64,000 nucleotides of DNA from Rhodococcus sp. 14-2483-1-2 (GTDB lineage Bacteria; Actinomycetota; Actinomycetes; Mycobacteriales; Mycobacteriaceae): positions 186,001-250,000 of the forward strand of contig NZ_NPFW01000007.1 of NCBI RefSeq assembly GCF_002259405.1, written 5' to 3'. Of this stretch, positions 34,762 through 44,333 are shown in pieces. Numbering within the stretch: the first letter of the stretch is position 1; every line of letters begins with the position of its first letter. The position numbers were made by a program, and so were the translations under genes. Below the pieces are notes generated by a model. The model made no database searches. It was not told the DNA's origin and worked only from the letters and a program-made list of their open reading frames with translations.

Positions 34762-35768
34762 CGTCGCTATCGGCCCGCGTTCGGGCCTCGACCCGGGCGA
34801 TGCCCCGTGACTTCTGGCGCGGTATCGCCGGATGCGTGGCAATCGTCCTGATCTTCGGTGCGGTGCTCGGCTATCAGCATGCAGGCATCGGCGATCGGAC
34901 CGTCGACGTTCTCTTCGCTCAGTCCGCCGGGCTGCGGAGCGGTGACGACGTCCGCATCGCCGGAGTCTCGGCCGGGAAGGTCGATTCTCTGGCGCTGGCA
35001 GGCGATCACGTTCACGTCGTGCTCGATGTGGACGACTCCGTCGAGTTGGGTTCCGAGACGAAAGCCGAGATCAAATTGTCCACCATTCTGGGGTCGCGCT
35101 ACGTCTCACTCACACCGGACGGCGACGCCCCGCTGGGTGATCGTCCGATCGAGCTGTCGCACAGCACAGTTCCCTTCGATCTGCAGAAGGCGATCCAGAC
35201 CGGTACACCGGTGATCGAGCAGATCGATGCCAGAACGATGCGCGAGTCACTGACCACGGTCGCCGATCAACTCGAAGGCACTCCCGAACTGACCGGTCAG
35301 GCACTGGACAGCATCTCGGCCCTGTCGAGGGTGATCGCCGATCGAGAGGATCAGATAGCGGCGCTGCTCGACGATGCAGATCGGGTGACGGCGCGATTGT
35401 CGGACAACAGTGCCGCCCTGATGTCGATGCTGGGCCAAGGTGCGGCTCTCGCAAACACCATCGCCGCGCAGCGGGGCGCGGTGGCGAACTTGCTTGCCTC
35501 GACCGATGCGCTCACCGCCCAGCTCGACACCGTGTTCGCCGAGAACCGTGCTGCGATAGACCCGTTGATCGGGCAATTGACTGCGCTGAGTCAGGGTCTG
35601 GCCAACAACGACGACACGCTGCGGCGGGTGTACGAAAGTCTGCCGGTCACCGTGCGGCAGATGACGAACGCCTTCGGCAACGGTCCCTACGTCGACATCG
35701 CCACTCCGTGGTCGCTGCTGCCGGACAACTGGTTGTGCTCGGCCCACGTGGTTCAGGGTTGCCGATGA
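34758..35768 (+). CDS. mceC: Mce protein, subunit C
   Basis: 336 residues from ATG 34758 (ATGA overlap). N-terminal helix (GIAGCVAIVLIFGAVLGYQ), MCE domain with SAGLRSGDDVRIAGVSAGKV and SRYVSLTPDGD, helical repeat region, and C-terminal DIATPWSLLPDNWLC as in subunit C. Position and sequence agree. Confidence 0.9.
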   Translation: MTSLSARVRASTRAMPRDFWRGIAGCVAIVLIFGAVLGYQHAGIGDRTVDVLFAQSAGLRSGDDVRIAGVSAGKVDSLALAGDHVHVVLDVDDSVELGSETKAEIKLSTILGSRYVSLTPDGDAPLGDRPIELSHSTVPFDLQKAIQTGTPVIEQIDARTMRESLTTVADQLEGTPELTGQALDSISALSRVIADREDQIAALLDDADRVTARLSDNSAALMSMLGQGAALANTIAAQRGAVANLLASTDALTAQLDTVFAENRAAIDPLIGQLTALSQGLANNDDTLRRVYESLPVTVRQMTNAFGNGPYVDIATPWSLLPDNWLCSAHVVQGCR

Positions 35769-36865
35769 GAGCCGGGATTCGGGTCGCCACGGCCGTAAGC
35801 GCGTCGGCTGTGCTGCTGACGAGCACCGGCTGCGGCATGCCTCGACCGCTCTCCTCGGCGACCGGTTCGACCATCACCATCACCGCCGATCTGGAGAACG
35901 CGGCCGGACTCTACGAGGGAAACGAGGTTGCGGTGTTGGGCATGTCGGTCGGAACAGTCGACAGCATCGAGGCGCAGGGTTCGCACGTACGCATCAGCAT
36001 GACGGTCGACGAATCGGTGCAGCTACCAGCCGATCTGGACGTGGCGACCATCTCGACGTCGGTGGTGACCGATCGGCATGTCGAGTTGACGCCACCGTAT
36101 TCGGGAGACGGGCCGGTTCTCGAGGACGGGGCGCATGTGCCCCTCTCCCGAACGCACGTACCCGTCGAGATCGACAGGGTGCTCGACGCCGTCACCGAGC
36201 TGTCGGCCACTCTCGCGGACAGCAGCGACGGCAATCGGCCGATCGCAGATCTACTGGCGGTGACGAACGAGGGATTGACGGGAAACGGGGCCAAGATCCG
36301 GTCCACTCTCGACGATCTGTCCGCAGCGTTGGCGGTCGGGGTGGACAACAAGGACTCCTTGACCCGCCTGATCACCTCGGTCAGTGAGCTGACCCGCGTT
36401 GCGGCAGAGAATGATACGCAGATTCGTGGTTTCTCGACGGACATGGCGCAGGTGATCGGTGAAGCAGGTGATCAGTCGGCCGCGCTCGGAGATACCGTCG
36501 CACAGATCAATCGGCTGACGAGTCGACTGACGGGCCTGATCGACGCGAACCGAGAGTCCTTCCCTGCACTGTTCGCCAACTTGGAGACCACGGTCGCGGG
36601 GCTGACCGACCACAGCCGTGAACTGTCGGAGACGATCGACACGGCACCGACGCTGTTCCGCAATCTCGAGAACGCCACCGATCCGGTCTCCAGAGCTCTG
36701 CGCGTCCACTTCCTCACCGACAGAACGCTGTTCGATACCGAACTGGTCAACGAGTTCTGCCAGCGAATCCAGTCGAAGTCGGAGGGTTGCCGTACCGGCC
36801 GCGTGTACGACTTCGGACCGGACTTCGGCATCTCGGCGGCGCTGCTGGGGCTGAGTCAGCCGTGA
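35765..36865 (+). CDS. mceD: Mce protein, subunit D, with lipobox
   Basis: 366 residues from ATG 35765 (ATGA overlap). A short signal sequence ends in TSTGC with Cys23 as the lipid-modification site, so it looks like a lipoprotein. The MCE domain follows (AAGLYEGNEVAVLGMSVGTV), then a long helical domain. In the classical M. tuberculosis operons the lipoprotein is subunit E, so a lipobox at D as well is noteworthy. Confidence 0.85.
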   Translation: MRAGIRVATAVSASAVLLTSTGCGMPRPLSSATGSTITITADLENAAGLYEGNEVAVLGMSVGTVDSIEAQGSHVRISMTVDESVQLPADLDVATISTSVVTDRHVELTPPYSGDGPVLEDGAHVPLSRTHVPVEIDRVLDAVTELSATLADSSDGNRPIADLLAVTNEGLTGNGAKIRSTLDDLSAALAVGVDNKDSLTRLITSVSELTRVAAENDTQIRGFSTDMAQVIGEAGDQSAALGDTVAQINRLTSRLTGLIDANRESFPALFANLETTVAGLTDHSRELSETIDTAPTLFRNLENATDPVSRALRVHFLTDRTLFDTELVNEFCQRIQSKSEGCRTGRVYDFGPDFGISAALLGLSQP

Positions 36866-38010
36866 AGTACTGGACGATGCCGATCGCAGCGATCTCGGCG
36901 ACGGCGGTTCTCACCGGCTGCAGTACCACCCTCGAGGACCTGCCGCTGCCGAGCCCAGGGGTCGGCGCCGACTCGTACCGCATCGACGCCGTTTTCACCG
37001 ATGCACTCAACCTGCCTCAGCAGGCGAAGGTCAAACTCGGCGGGGTCGACATCGGTCAGGTCCAGGAGATCGACGCCGAGAACTACACGGCGCGGGTACA
37101 GATGGCCATTCGGTCGGGTGTGAACCTTCCGAGCGACGTACGGGCCGAACTGCGACAGGCGACTCCGCTGGGAGATGTCTTCGTCTCTCTGTCTTCGCCC
37201 GGCGCAGGCCCCGATACCCCTCGGCTGCAACCCGATTCGACCATCGATATCGCCTACACCTCCGCGGGTGCCAGTGTCGAGGAACTGCTCGCCTCGGCGT
37301 CGCTCGTCGTCAACGGCGGTGGGGTCAGCAGACTGCAGACCATCATCGCAGAACTGGACACGGCGATCGACGGTCGGAGCGCCGACGCGTCGAACATTCT
37401 CACCGAGCTCACCGCCACGGTGACGGACCTGAACGAGCGCACCGATCGAATCGATTCGATGCTGGACCGAACGCAGGAGCTCAGTTCGATTCTCGGTGCC
37501 AGAACCGACGCGATAGACGCGATCGCACAGCAGCTACCCGAACTCACCCAGACGCTGGCCGACAACAGCAAAGGCATCACCGACGTCATCGCCGCCGCGG
37601 GAGGTGCGGCAGGCAAGCTCGCAACCTTCACCGACGAAACAGGTCCGGCGCTGCGTGATCTGTTGGTCGGCACCGAGCAGACGCTCTCGTCGGTCGCTGC
37701 GATCGGCGACGACCTCGACGTGGCCATGAAGCAACTCGAGCAGCTCGCACCGAAACTGGCCTCGAACACCAAGGGTAATTCCGTCGCGATCTATGTTCGG
37801 CTCTCCTGGCTGAGCCTGGCTGCGCTGGACGATCCGGAGAGCCATTGGCCGGGGGCCCAGGACGGCGAGGACTTCGTCGGCAGCCTCACCGACACGTTGA
37901 ACCGTGTGTACGGTCGGGTGACCGGACAGGGACTCACTCCCGCGCCGACCGTCGAACTGCCGACCCCCACCGGCACCCCGTCTCCCGACGACACGGGGGC
38001 CGGCCGATGA
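36862..38010 (+). CDS. mceE: Mce lipoprotein, subunit E
   Basis: 382 residues from GTG 36862 (GTGA overlap). Signal peptide with lipobox VLTGC, lipid-modified Cys at residue 20. MCE domain (LPQQAKVKLGGVDIGQVQEI, PLGDVFVSLSSP), long helical region, then a Pro/Thr-rich C-terminus. Equivalent to LprK-type subunits that anchor the complex at the outer membrane face. Confidence 0.9.
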   Translation: MKYWTMPIAAISATAVLTGCSTTLEDLPLPSPGVGADSYRIDAVFTDALNLPQQAKVKLGGVDIGQVQEIDAENYTARVQMAIRSGVNLPSDVRAELRQATPLGDVFVSLSSPGAGPDTPRLQPDSTIDIAYTSAGASVEELLASASLVVNGGGVSRLQTIIAELDTAIDGRSADASNILTELTATVTDLNERTDRIDSMLDRTQELSSILGARTDAIDAIAQQLPELTQTLADNSKGITDVIAAAGGAAGKLATFTDETGPALRDLLVGTEQTLSSVAAIGDDLDVAMKQLEQLAPKLASNTKGNSVAIYVRLSWLSLAALDDPESHWPGAQDGEDFVGSLTDTLNRVYGRVTGQGLTPAPTVELPTPTGTPSPDDTGAGR

Positions 38011-39161
38011 CACTGCGCCACTGGGTGACTCGACATCCTGTACTCGTCTCGAACACAGCACTCGCGCTCGTCCTTCTCGTGGGGGCGGCATACCTGACCG
38101 TCGGAGCGCTGCGCATCGATCCGCTCTCGGACGACTACCGCGTCACCGTGCGGCTCGACGGATCCGGTGGGGTGCAGGCGAACGGAGATGTCTCCGTGCG
38201 CGGGCAACGAATCGGGCGAGTAGCTGCTGTCGACATCACCGTCGACGGTGTCGAAGCGCAACTGGACATCTCGGCCGGGCACCGCGTTCCGGCCGACGGC
38301 ACCGTCGTGGTGGCAGCGCTGTCCGCTGCGGGCGAGCAATACATCGACTTCCGCCCCGATTCCGACGATGCTCCGTATCTGGCCGACGGCGACGTGGTCG
38401 AACAGGATCGAACGGACACCCCGGTCCCCTTCGCCACGATGCTCGTGAGTGTCACCGATCTGGTGAGCCAGATCGACCCGGCGCAGCTGTCCTCGATCAT
38501 CGACGAGCTCGATGCTGCGACGGCGGGTGGGCCCGCGGAACTGCAAGCGATCATCGACGGCGGCGGCGCACTGCTCACCGGTCTGGATTCCGTTCTTCCC
38601 GAAACGATCACCCTGATTCGCACCGGTCGGACGCTGCTGCAGACCGTCGGCGACATCGAACCCGATCTGACCCGACTCTCGATCGGCGGCACGGCGTTGG
38701 CAGAGCAGTTGTCTGCGTCGGACGCCGAGATACGCGCTCTGCTCGACGACACCCCTGCTCGACTCGATTCCGCCAAGGCGGTCATCGGGGAGAATCGCGA
38801 TGCCGGCGGGGATCTTCTGAAGAACCTCGCCCGCATCGCCAGGGCCGCTCGCCTGCACACACCCGCGATCGAGGCCCTGTTCCCGGCGATGTCGGCCGGC
38901 GCAGGCGCGTTCGGACTCGCCGGCCACGACAACCAGCTCAATGTCGTCGCCGACCCGTATCCGAGACCCACCTGCGACTACCTCAACCCCACTGTCTCGC
39001 CGTCCATCGCCGCGATGACTCCGCCGCTGAAGTACATGTACTGCAACAGCACCGACCCGGGGCTGCAGGTTCGGGGCGCGCAGAACGTTCCTCGTCCACC
39101 AGGCGACGACACCGGCGGTCCCCCCGCCGGCGCTACCGGGCAGGAGCGGACTGGCGGCTGA
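38007..39161 (+). CDS. mceF: Mce protein, subunit F
   Basis: 384 residues from ATG 38007 (ATGA overlap). N-terminal helix (TALALVLLVGAAYLTVGAL), MCE domain (GGVQANGDVSVRGQRIGRV, AGEQYIDFRP), a helical region, and a Gly/Pro/Thr-rich tail. Sixth and last Mce subunit of the set. Confidence 0.9.
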   Translation: MTLRHWVTRHPVLVSNTALALVLLVGAAYLTVGALRIDPLSDDYRVTVRLDGSGGVQANGDVSVRGQRIGRVAAVDITVDGVEAQLDISAGHRVPADGTVVVAALSAAGEQYIDFRPDSDDAPYLADGDVVEQDRTDTPVPFATMLVSVTDLVSQIDPAQLSSIIDELDAATAGGPAELQAIIDGGGALLTGLDSVLPETITLIRTGRTLLQTVGDIEPDLTRLSIGGTALAEQLSASDAEIRALLDDTPARLDSAKAVIGENRDAGGDLLKNLARIARAARLHTPAIEALFPAMSAGAGAFGLAGHDNQLNVVADPYPRPTCDYLNPTVSPSIAAMTPPLKYMYCNSTDPGLQVRGAQNVPRPPGDDTGGPPAGATGQERTGG

Positions 39162-39198
39162 CCGACCCCTCGACCGTCTTCCCAACGAAGGAGTACAC

Positions 39199-39777
39199 AT
39201 GACCGACCTGAGAACCGACGACCCGATACCCGACGAAAAACTGGACGAGACCCCCGAGGAGCCCGCGGTGCAGGCTCGCGCACGTCGGCGGCCGTCGGCA
39301 GTGATGTCTGCTCTGGCGCTGACGTTGATCGCCGCGATCGCCTGTGCGGGCGTCTTCGCGTACCAGCTCGAACACCGACGCTCGCTCGACACCTCCCGCG
39401 CCGAGGCCGTCGATACCGCTCGGACCTTCGCGATCACCTTGTTCACCTACAGTGCAGATACGTTCGACACCTACGTCGACGACGTATTATCTGGTGCCAC
39501 TGGGTCATTGGCTGATACGTTTACCGAGACCAGCAGCGATTTGCAGGCGACTCTGGTGGAGGCCGGTGCCACATCGACGGCGCAGGTCCTCGACATCGCT
39601 GCGAAGTCCACGGCCGTCGACCGGGTGGAAGTGTTGGTGATCATCGATCAGACGGCCTCGAACGCCACGGTCACCGAACCGCGTCAGGCGGTGAATGCAG
39701 TGGTCATGACGCTCGAAAAGCAGGATGACGGTAGGTGGTTGACCAGTGACGTCGCCAATCCCAGCTCCGCGCAGTAG
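39199..39777 (+). CDS. Mce-associated membrane protein
   Basis: 192 residues from ATG 39199, with GAAGGAG upstream. A charged N-terminal stretch of about 35 residues, one helix (MSALALTLIAAIACAGVFAY), then a small alpha/beta (NTF2-like) extracytoplasmic domain. This matches the Mas proteins that follow mce operons and stabilise the complex. The 3' end overlaps the kinase gene by 32 nt. Codons around 39480-39525 are unusually AT-rich for the region. Confidence 0.82.
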   Translation: MTDLRTDDPIPDEKLDETPEEPAVQARARRRPSAVMSALALTLIAAIACAGVFAYQLEHRRSLDTSRAEAVDTARTFAITLFTYSADTFDTYVDDVLSGATGSLADTFTETSSDLQATLVEAGATSTAQVLDIAAKSTAVDRVEVLVIIDQTASNATVTEPRQAVNAVVMTLEKQDDGRWLTSDVANPSSAQ

Positions 39778-41188
39778 TTCGGGCGACGCGTTCTCACCGG
39801 GGCCGTACTCGGACGGCCCGCCTCCCGAAGCCCTCGACATCGAATACCCGGACCTCACGCATTTCGGACTCGAGGAGTTGGGCCGCGCCGCCTGGATCAC
39901 CGTGGTCCTCGTTGCTGCCGCTGCGATAGCCGTCATCCGATGGCCGGTGTCCTGGCTCTCCAAACGCCGTCGCTTCACGGTTGCTCTCGCCGAAGGTGTG
40001 GTGAAGGGGTTCGAGGCGCTGGGGCCGACGTTCGTCAAACTGGGCCAGTTCATGGCCTCGTCACCCGGCGTGTTTCCCCCGGTTCTGGCCGATGCATGTC
40101 TACGACTGCTCGACGGTGTCCCACCCGTCCCGGCGCACAAGGCTCGCCGCGCGGTCGAGCGCGACCTGGGCGGCAGCATTGCTGAGCTGTTTCGGTCGTT
40201 CGACGACGTGCCCCTCTCGGCTGCATCTGTGGCGCAGGTACACGCGTGCGTGCTACCCGACGGCCGCGAGGCGGTGGTGAAGGTGCAACGGCCGGAGATT
40301 CGACGTCGCATGCGGGTCGATCTCCGGGTCGCATACACCGGAGCCGCGTTGCTGGAGAGATTCTTCGAGTTCTTCCGTATAACGAATGCGACGGCCGTCG
40401 TCCGCGATCTCAACGACCTGACGGCCCAGGAACTCAACAGCGCAGCAGAAGCGCTGCGCCAGGAACGTTTTCGCGACAATCTGTACGTGTTCGGGGACAA
40501 TTCCCACGTGATGGTTCCGGAGATCTTCTGGAGCCATTGCGGACCTCGGGTGATCTGTATGGAGCGAGTTCGCGGCACTCCGGTCGGCCGCATCATGTCG
40601 GACGGTCTGGCCACGGTCGACTCGGAGCTACAGCTTCGTCGTGGCGTGAAGGTCTGGCTGGAAGCCGTTGTGCTGCACGGGCCGTTCCACGGAGATGTGC
40701 ACGCGGGCAATCTGTGGGAGCTGGACGACGGACGGGTCGGGTTCCTCGACTTCGGGATCGTCGGCGAGCTGCCCGAAGAGTGGCGCGACGTGTTGCGCAA
40801 AATGTTTCGTGCATCTCTGTTCGACGGCAATTACACCGAGGCTGCGCGACGCATCCGCATGCTGGGCATCACCGAGGGAACGACGTTGGGCGACAAACTG
40901 ATCGGCCTCCAGTTGCGAAAGCTGTTCGAGCCGGTTCTCGGCCGAGGTGCCGGCCGACTGGATCTGAGCAGGCTGGTGGGGTCGCTCGTCGAGACCGGTA
41001 GGCGCTGGGGCGTCGCGACGCCGGAAGAGTTGGTCTTGTTCGGCAAACAACTGGGCTACTTCGAAAGATACTCGGCCACACTGGCTCCCGACTGGATACT
41101 GGGCCGAGATCTCTTCCTCTTCCGAAACATACTGCCCAACGAGGTCGCGGCCGCCGCCCTCGCGCGAAACATCACGCTTCCCGATTGA
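39746..41188 (+). CDS. ABC1/UbiB-family atypical kinase
   Basis: 480 residues from GTG 39746. A membrane helix near residue 50 precedes the UbiB-type kinase core: the family KxGQ motif in FVKLGQFMASSPGVFP, SAASVAQVHACVLPDGREAVVKVQRPE (nucleotide-binding region with Lys), the catalytic loop FHGDVHAGNLW and the metal motif FLDFGIVG. These proteins handle isoprenoid or lipid cofactors through ATPase activity. Placed at the end of the mce operon, with its start inside the Mas gene, it may act on the imported lipid or on its extraction from the membrane; that is inference. Confidence 0.85.
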   Translation: MTSPIPAPRSSSGDAFSPGPYSDGPPPEALDIEYPDLTHFGLEELGRAAWITVVLVAAAAIAVIRWPVSWLSKRRRFTVALAEGVVKGFEALGPTFVKLGQFMASSPGVFPPVLADACLRLLDGVPPVPAHKARRAVERDLGGSIAELFRSFDDVPLSAASVAQVHACVLPDGREAVVKVQRPEIRRRMRVDLRVAYTGAALLERFFEFFRITNATAVVRDLNDLTAQELNSAAEALRQERFRDNLYVFGDNSHVMVPEIFWSHCGPRVICMERVRGTPVGRIMSDGLATVDSELQLRRGVKVWLEAVVLHGPFHGDVHAGNLWELDDGRVGFLDFGIVGELPEEWRDVLRKMFRASLFDGNYTEAARRIRMLGITEGTTLGDKLIGLQLRKLFEPVLGRGAGRLDLSRLVGSLVETGRRWGVATPEELVLFGKQLGYFERYSATLAPDWILGRDLFLFRNILPNEVAAAALARNITLPD

Positions 41189-41193
41189 AGACT

Positions 41194-41871
41194 CTAGGAT
41201 TCGACAACCAACGAGTGAGGTGCCGACGTGAACGTTGCGGCGGACCCCGCGGCGCGCGCTATGCCCGCGATTCCACCCCACACCATCATGGTGAGGTAGT
41301 CGACGAGCTCGTCGACCGTCATGGTCCGATCGAAGATCCACCAGTGTGACGCCAGCCGAACGGCACCGATCATCGCGAAGGCGATGGGCATCGAGCCGGC
41401 CGTGGAGAACTGTCGCTCTCGAAATCTGTCGGCGATGACACCGGCCAGCAATTCTGCGATCAGTCCCTCCGCGGCGGTGATGACGTCTCGATTGCCGGAG
41501 ACGGCGTTGTTGGCGTGAACGTAGATGTAGATCTCGGGGTCGGTGGCGACCGTCGTGACGTAGGCGGAAATCACTGCGCGGGTGAGGTGGTACTCGTCGA
41601 GGTCGTCGGACATCGCGTCTTGGATACGAGGCACCAGCGCCGTCTCGACGTATCGAGCCATCGCAGCGTCCGCCAGGCCCTTCTTGTCGGCGAAGTGCTT
41701 GTACAGAACGGTTTTCGAGACACCGTTCGCCGATGCGATGTCGTCCATGCCGATGTTGTGCCCCTGCTGACGAATCGCGGCCAGAGTGCAGTCGAGCAGT
41801 TCACGCCGCCGGGCGATCCGGTGATCGCGCCACCGGTGGCTTCGCCCGTCGACCTTCTCCGGAACGCTCAC
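41194..41871 (-). CDS. TetR-family regulator
   Basis: 225 residues from GTG 41871, which overlaps the stop of the upstream hydrolase (GTGA). Helix-turn-helix: GMDDIASANGVSKTVLYKHF, then KKGLADAAMARYVE; the ligand domain is all helical. It is the last gene of the monooxygenase/hydrolase operon and converges on the kinase gene with a 5-nt gap. It may control its own operon by binding the inverted repeat at 44334-44363. Confidence 0.85.
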   Translation of the reverse strand: MSVPEKVDGRSHRWRDHRIARRRELLDCTLAAIRQQGHNIGMDDIASANGVSKTVLYKHFADKKGLADAAMARYVETALVPRIQDAMSDDLDEYHLTRAVISAYVTTVATDPEIYIYVHANNAVSGNRDVITAAEGLIAELLAGVIADRFRERQFSTAGSMPIAFAMIGAVRLASHWWIFDRTMTVDELVDYLTMMVWGGIAGIARAAGSAATFTSAPHSLVVES

Positions 41872-42689
41872 GCCGACTGCGAGACGGTTCGGGATCCCCT
41901 CAACAGAATCGACGCCACCAGCTCCGGATCATCCGACATCGGTACGTGCCCGAGGCCGGGGTACGTCGTCACGTCCGCCTGCGGAAAGGTTCGACGCACC
42001 AGAGGTGCCTGGTACACCGGCAGAACCCAGTCGCGACGGCCCCACGCAACCGTGACGGGAACGGACTCCTCGACTGGAATGCTGAAGCGCGGCACGGCGT
42101 TACCGGCAGCGTCGATCGCGCGGTTGGTGGTGATACTGAGCGCGTCGATGGTGGCCGTCGCCGCGGGAACTCGCCACGGCTTGGCATAGAAGACGCCATT
42201 GGCGATCGTGCGACCGACGACCGAACGCATCACGGCCGGTGCGATCGGACTGATCGCTCGGGACAACGCGCGCAGCAATCGGAACACGAGCAGCGCACGC
42301 GTCTGATCCCAGTGTCCGCGGAAGAAGCCGGCCGGAGACAGTGCGGTGGCAGAGGCGACCGACCCACGGGCGGCGAGTTCGAGTGCGAAGTATCCGCCCA
42401 ACGAATTCCCGGCCACATGTGGCTTCTCACCATCCACCGCCACGTGCTCGAGGAACCGCTCGAGTTCGGCGACGATCCACGGGCCGAGGTCGAACTCTTC
42501 GGTGGGGAGCTCCGGCGAATCACCGTGGCCGGGCAGGTCGACCGTCACCACTCGCCGGTGCCGTGCCAGTGTCTCGACTACGCTGTCCCACGCATGTTGC
42601 CGGTGCACGATGCCGTGGATGAGTACCAACGTCGGGCCCTCACCCCGGATCGTGTGCGCCAGAGTCAGCCCATCGATGTCCGAAGTCAC
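41868..42689 (-). CDS. Alpha/beta hydrolase
   Basis: 273 residues from GTG 42689, overlapping the monooxygenase stop (GTGA); the longer frame to 44234 runs inside that gene. Blocks: LVLIHGIVHRQHAWDSVV (oxyanion), VTVDLPGHGDSP, nucleophile Ser in VAGNSLGGYFALE, Asp in AWGRRDWVLP and His in YPGLGHVPMSDDPE. Full catalytic triad. Acts on an ester or similar bond, perhaps the lactone or ester produced by the coupled Baeyer-Villiger-type enzyme. Confidence 0.85.
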   Translation of the reverse strand: MTSDIDGLTLAHTIRGEGPTLVLIHGIVHRQHAWDSVVETLARHRRVVTVDLPGHGDSPELPTEEFDLGPWIVAELERFLEHVAVDGEKPHVAGNSLGGYFALELAARGSVASATALSPAGFFRGHWDQTRALLVFRLLRALSRAISPIAPAVMRSVVGRTIANGVFYAKPWRVPAATATIDALSITTNRAIDAAGNAVPRFSIPVEESVPVTVAWGRRDWVLPVYQAPLVRRTFPQADVTTYPGLGHVPMSDDPELVASILLRGSRTVSQSA

Positions 42690-44284
42690 TGCATACCAAT
42701 CTTTCTCGGCTCGATGCGGTACACGTTCTCCATACCCGACGGGTCCGATCCGGCCACCTTCGGTTGCGCCGCACGGCCGAACGTCATCGATTCCGTCAGA
42801 TCGTCGAAGCGCGCGTCTATTCTGTCGAGAATGTAGTTCTGGCGTACCGACCACGGACGCTCGGTCCCTGACTTGGGGAGTTCGTTCAGAGACCGCGTGA
42901 CGTAGCCGGAGGCGAGATCGACGACCGGACGAGATTCCACGGCCTTGCCCTGACGGTCCGGGGTCGCGTGGGTGTATCCGTGAGACCGCATATACACCAA
43001 CAGTTTCGCTACCGCCTGGGCCGTCATGTCGGCTTTGAGCGTCCACGACGCATTCGTGTACCCGATGCACCAGGCAACGTTGGGCACATCCTCGAGCATG
43101 TGGCCCTTGTAGACGAACTTGTCGTGCGCCTCGAACGGCGTTCCGTCCAGCGACAGCTCGATTCCGCCGAAGGCCTGGAGCTTCAACCCCGTTGCGGTGA
43201 CGATGATGTCGGCGGGGATCTCCTCTCCCGATTCCACGCGAATACCGTCGGCGGTAACACCGGTGATCCGGTCGGTCACCACGGTCGCGCGACCGGAACG
43301 AATGGCCTTGAAGAGATCGCCGTCCGGCACGACGCACAGACGCTGGTCCCACGGGGCGTAGGTCGGTCCGAAATGCTTGTCGACGTCGTATCCACGCGGC
43401 AGCTGCGCCTTCGTCATCGCCCGGAACACCCTGCGGGCCGTCTTCGGTGCCCGTCGACACAACTGGTACGAGCCGACCATCAACAGTGCATTGCGCCACC
43501 GCAATGCACTGTGTGCCAGCGAGTCCGGCAGGAGGCGCTTGGTGATCGTGGTGAACGGATCGGTCATCGGTAGTGACGCGATGTAGGTGGGTGAACGCTG
43601 CAGCATCGTCACCGACGCGGCGTCGGCCGCCAGAGAGGGCACCAATGTGATCGCGGTTGCGCCACTTCCGATCACGACGACCCTCTTGCCGGTGTGGTCG
43701 AGCCCTTCCGGCCACTGCTGGGGGTGCACCACCTGCCCGCTGAACTCCTCGAGCCCGGGAAGATCGGGGGTGTACCCACCCGAGTAGTCGAAGTAGCCGG
43801 TACACAGGAACACGAATCGACTGCGGTAGGTAGTGGGAACACCGTTCGTCAGCGCGTCGACCGTCCACAGGTCCGTCGACGAATCCCAGTTCGCCGCAGT
43901 GACCATGGTCGAGAAATGCGTGTGCTCGTCGATACCGTTGGCGTAGGCGGTATCGACGATGTAGTTGCGGATGTCTTCGCCATGCGCGAGCAGAGTGTCT
44001 CCCTGCCACGGCGTGTGCGGGAACGAGAACGTGAAGATGTCGCTGTCCGACCGAATTCCGGGGTATCGGAACAGATCCCAGGTACCGCCTGCCCGCTCGC
44101 GGCCCTCGAGGATCGAGTAGCTCAGCTCCGGAGCCATCTCCTGCAAGCGATACGCGGCGCCGACTCCCGATATGCCGGCACCGATGATGAGAACATCCTT
44201 GAAGTTGTCGACAGCATCGTCGACCTCGGGCCACCGACCTGGGCTTTTCGTCACGCCACGCCTCACTGTCTTGCCGAACACCAT
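42686..44284 (-). CDS. Flavin-binding monooxygenase, EthA-like
   Basis: 532 residues from ATG 44284; there is no strong ribosome-binding site, and a start some 10 residues later (VTKSPGRW) is possible. FAD motif VLIIGAGISGVGAAYRLQ, GTWDLFRYPGIRSDSD, fingerprint FSGQVVHPQQWPEGLDHTGK (FxGxxxHPxxWP) and NADPH motif VVVIGSGATAI. The pattern matches EthA-type Baeyer-Villiger monooxygenases. Upstream lies a perfect 10-bp inverted repeat that could be its operator. First gene of a three-gene operon with a hydrolase and a TetR gene. Confidence 0.87.
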   Translation of the reverse strand: MVFGKTVRRGVTKSPGRWPEVDDAVDNFKDVLIIGAGISGVGAAYRLQEMAPELSYSILEGRERAGGTWDLFRYPGIRSDSDIFTFSFPHTPWQGDTLLAHGEDIRNYIVDTAYANGIDEHTHFSTMVTAANWDSSTDLWTVDALTNGVPTTYRSRFVFLCTGYFDYSGGYTPDLPGLEEFSGQVVHPQQWPEGLDHTGKRVVVIGSGATAITLVPSLAADAASVTMLQRSPTYIASLPMTDPFTTITKRLLPDSLAHSALRWRNALLMVGSYQLCRRAPKTARRVFRAMTKAQLPRGYDVDKHFGPTYAPWDQRLCVVPDGDLFKAIRSGRATVVTDRITGVTADGIRVESGEEIPADIIVTATGLKLQAFGGIELSLDGTPFEAHDKFVYKGHMLEDVPNVAWCIGYTNASWTLKADMTAQAVAKLLVYMRSHGYTHATPDRQGKAVESRPVVDLASGYVTRSLNELPKSGTERPWSVRQNYILDRIDARFDDLTESMTFGRAAQPKVAGSDPSGMENVYRIEPRKIGMQ

Positions 44285-44333
44285 CGCAATGTCGACCGAC
44301 CGAGCAGCGAATCGCGACTTACATCACATAATG

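Noticed and set aside
42690-44234. Extended 788-residue version of the alpha/beta hydrolase
   Set aside because: The extra N-terminal part is an out-of-frame read of the monooxygenase; GTG 42689 overlapping the previous stop is the natural start.
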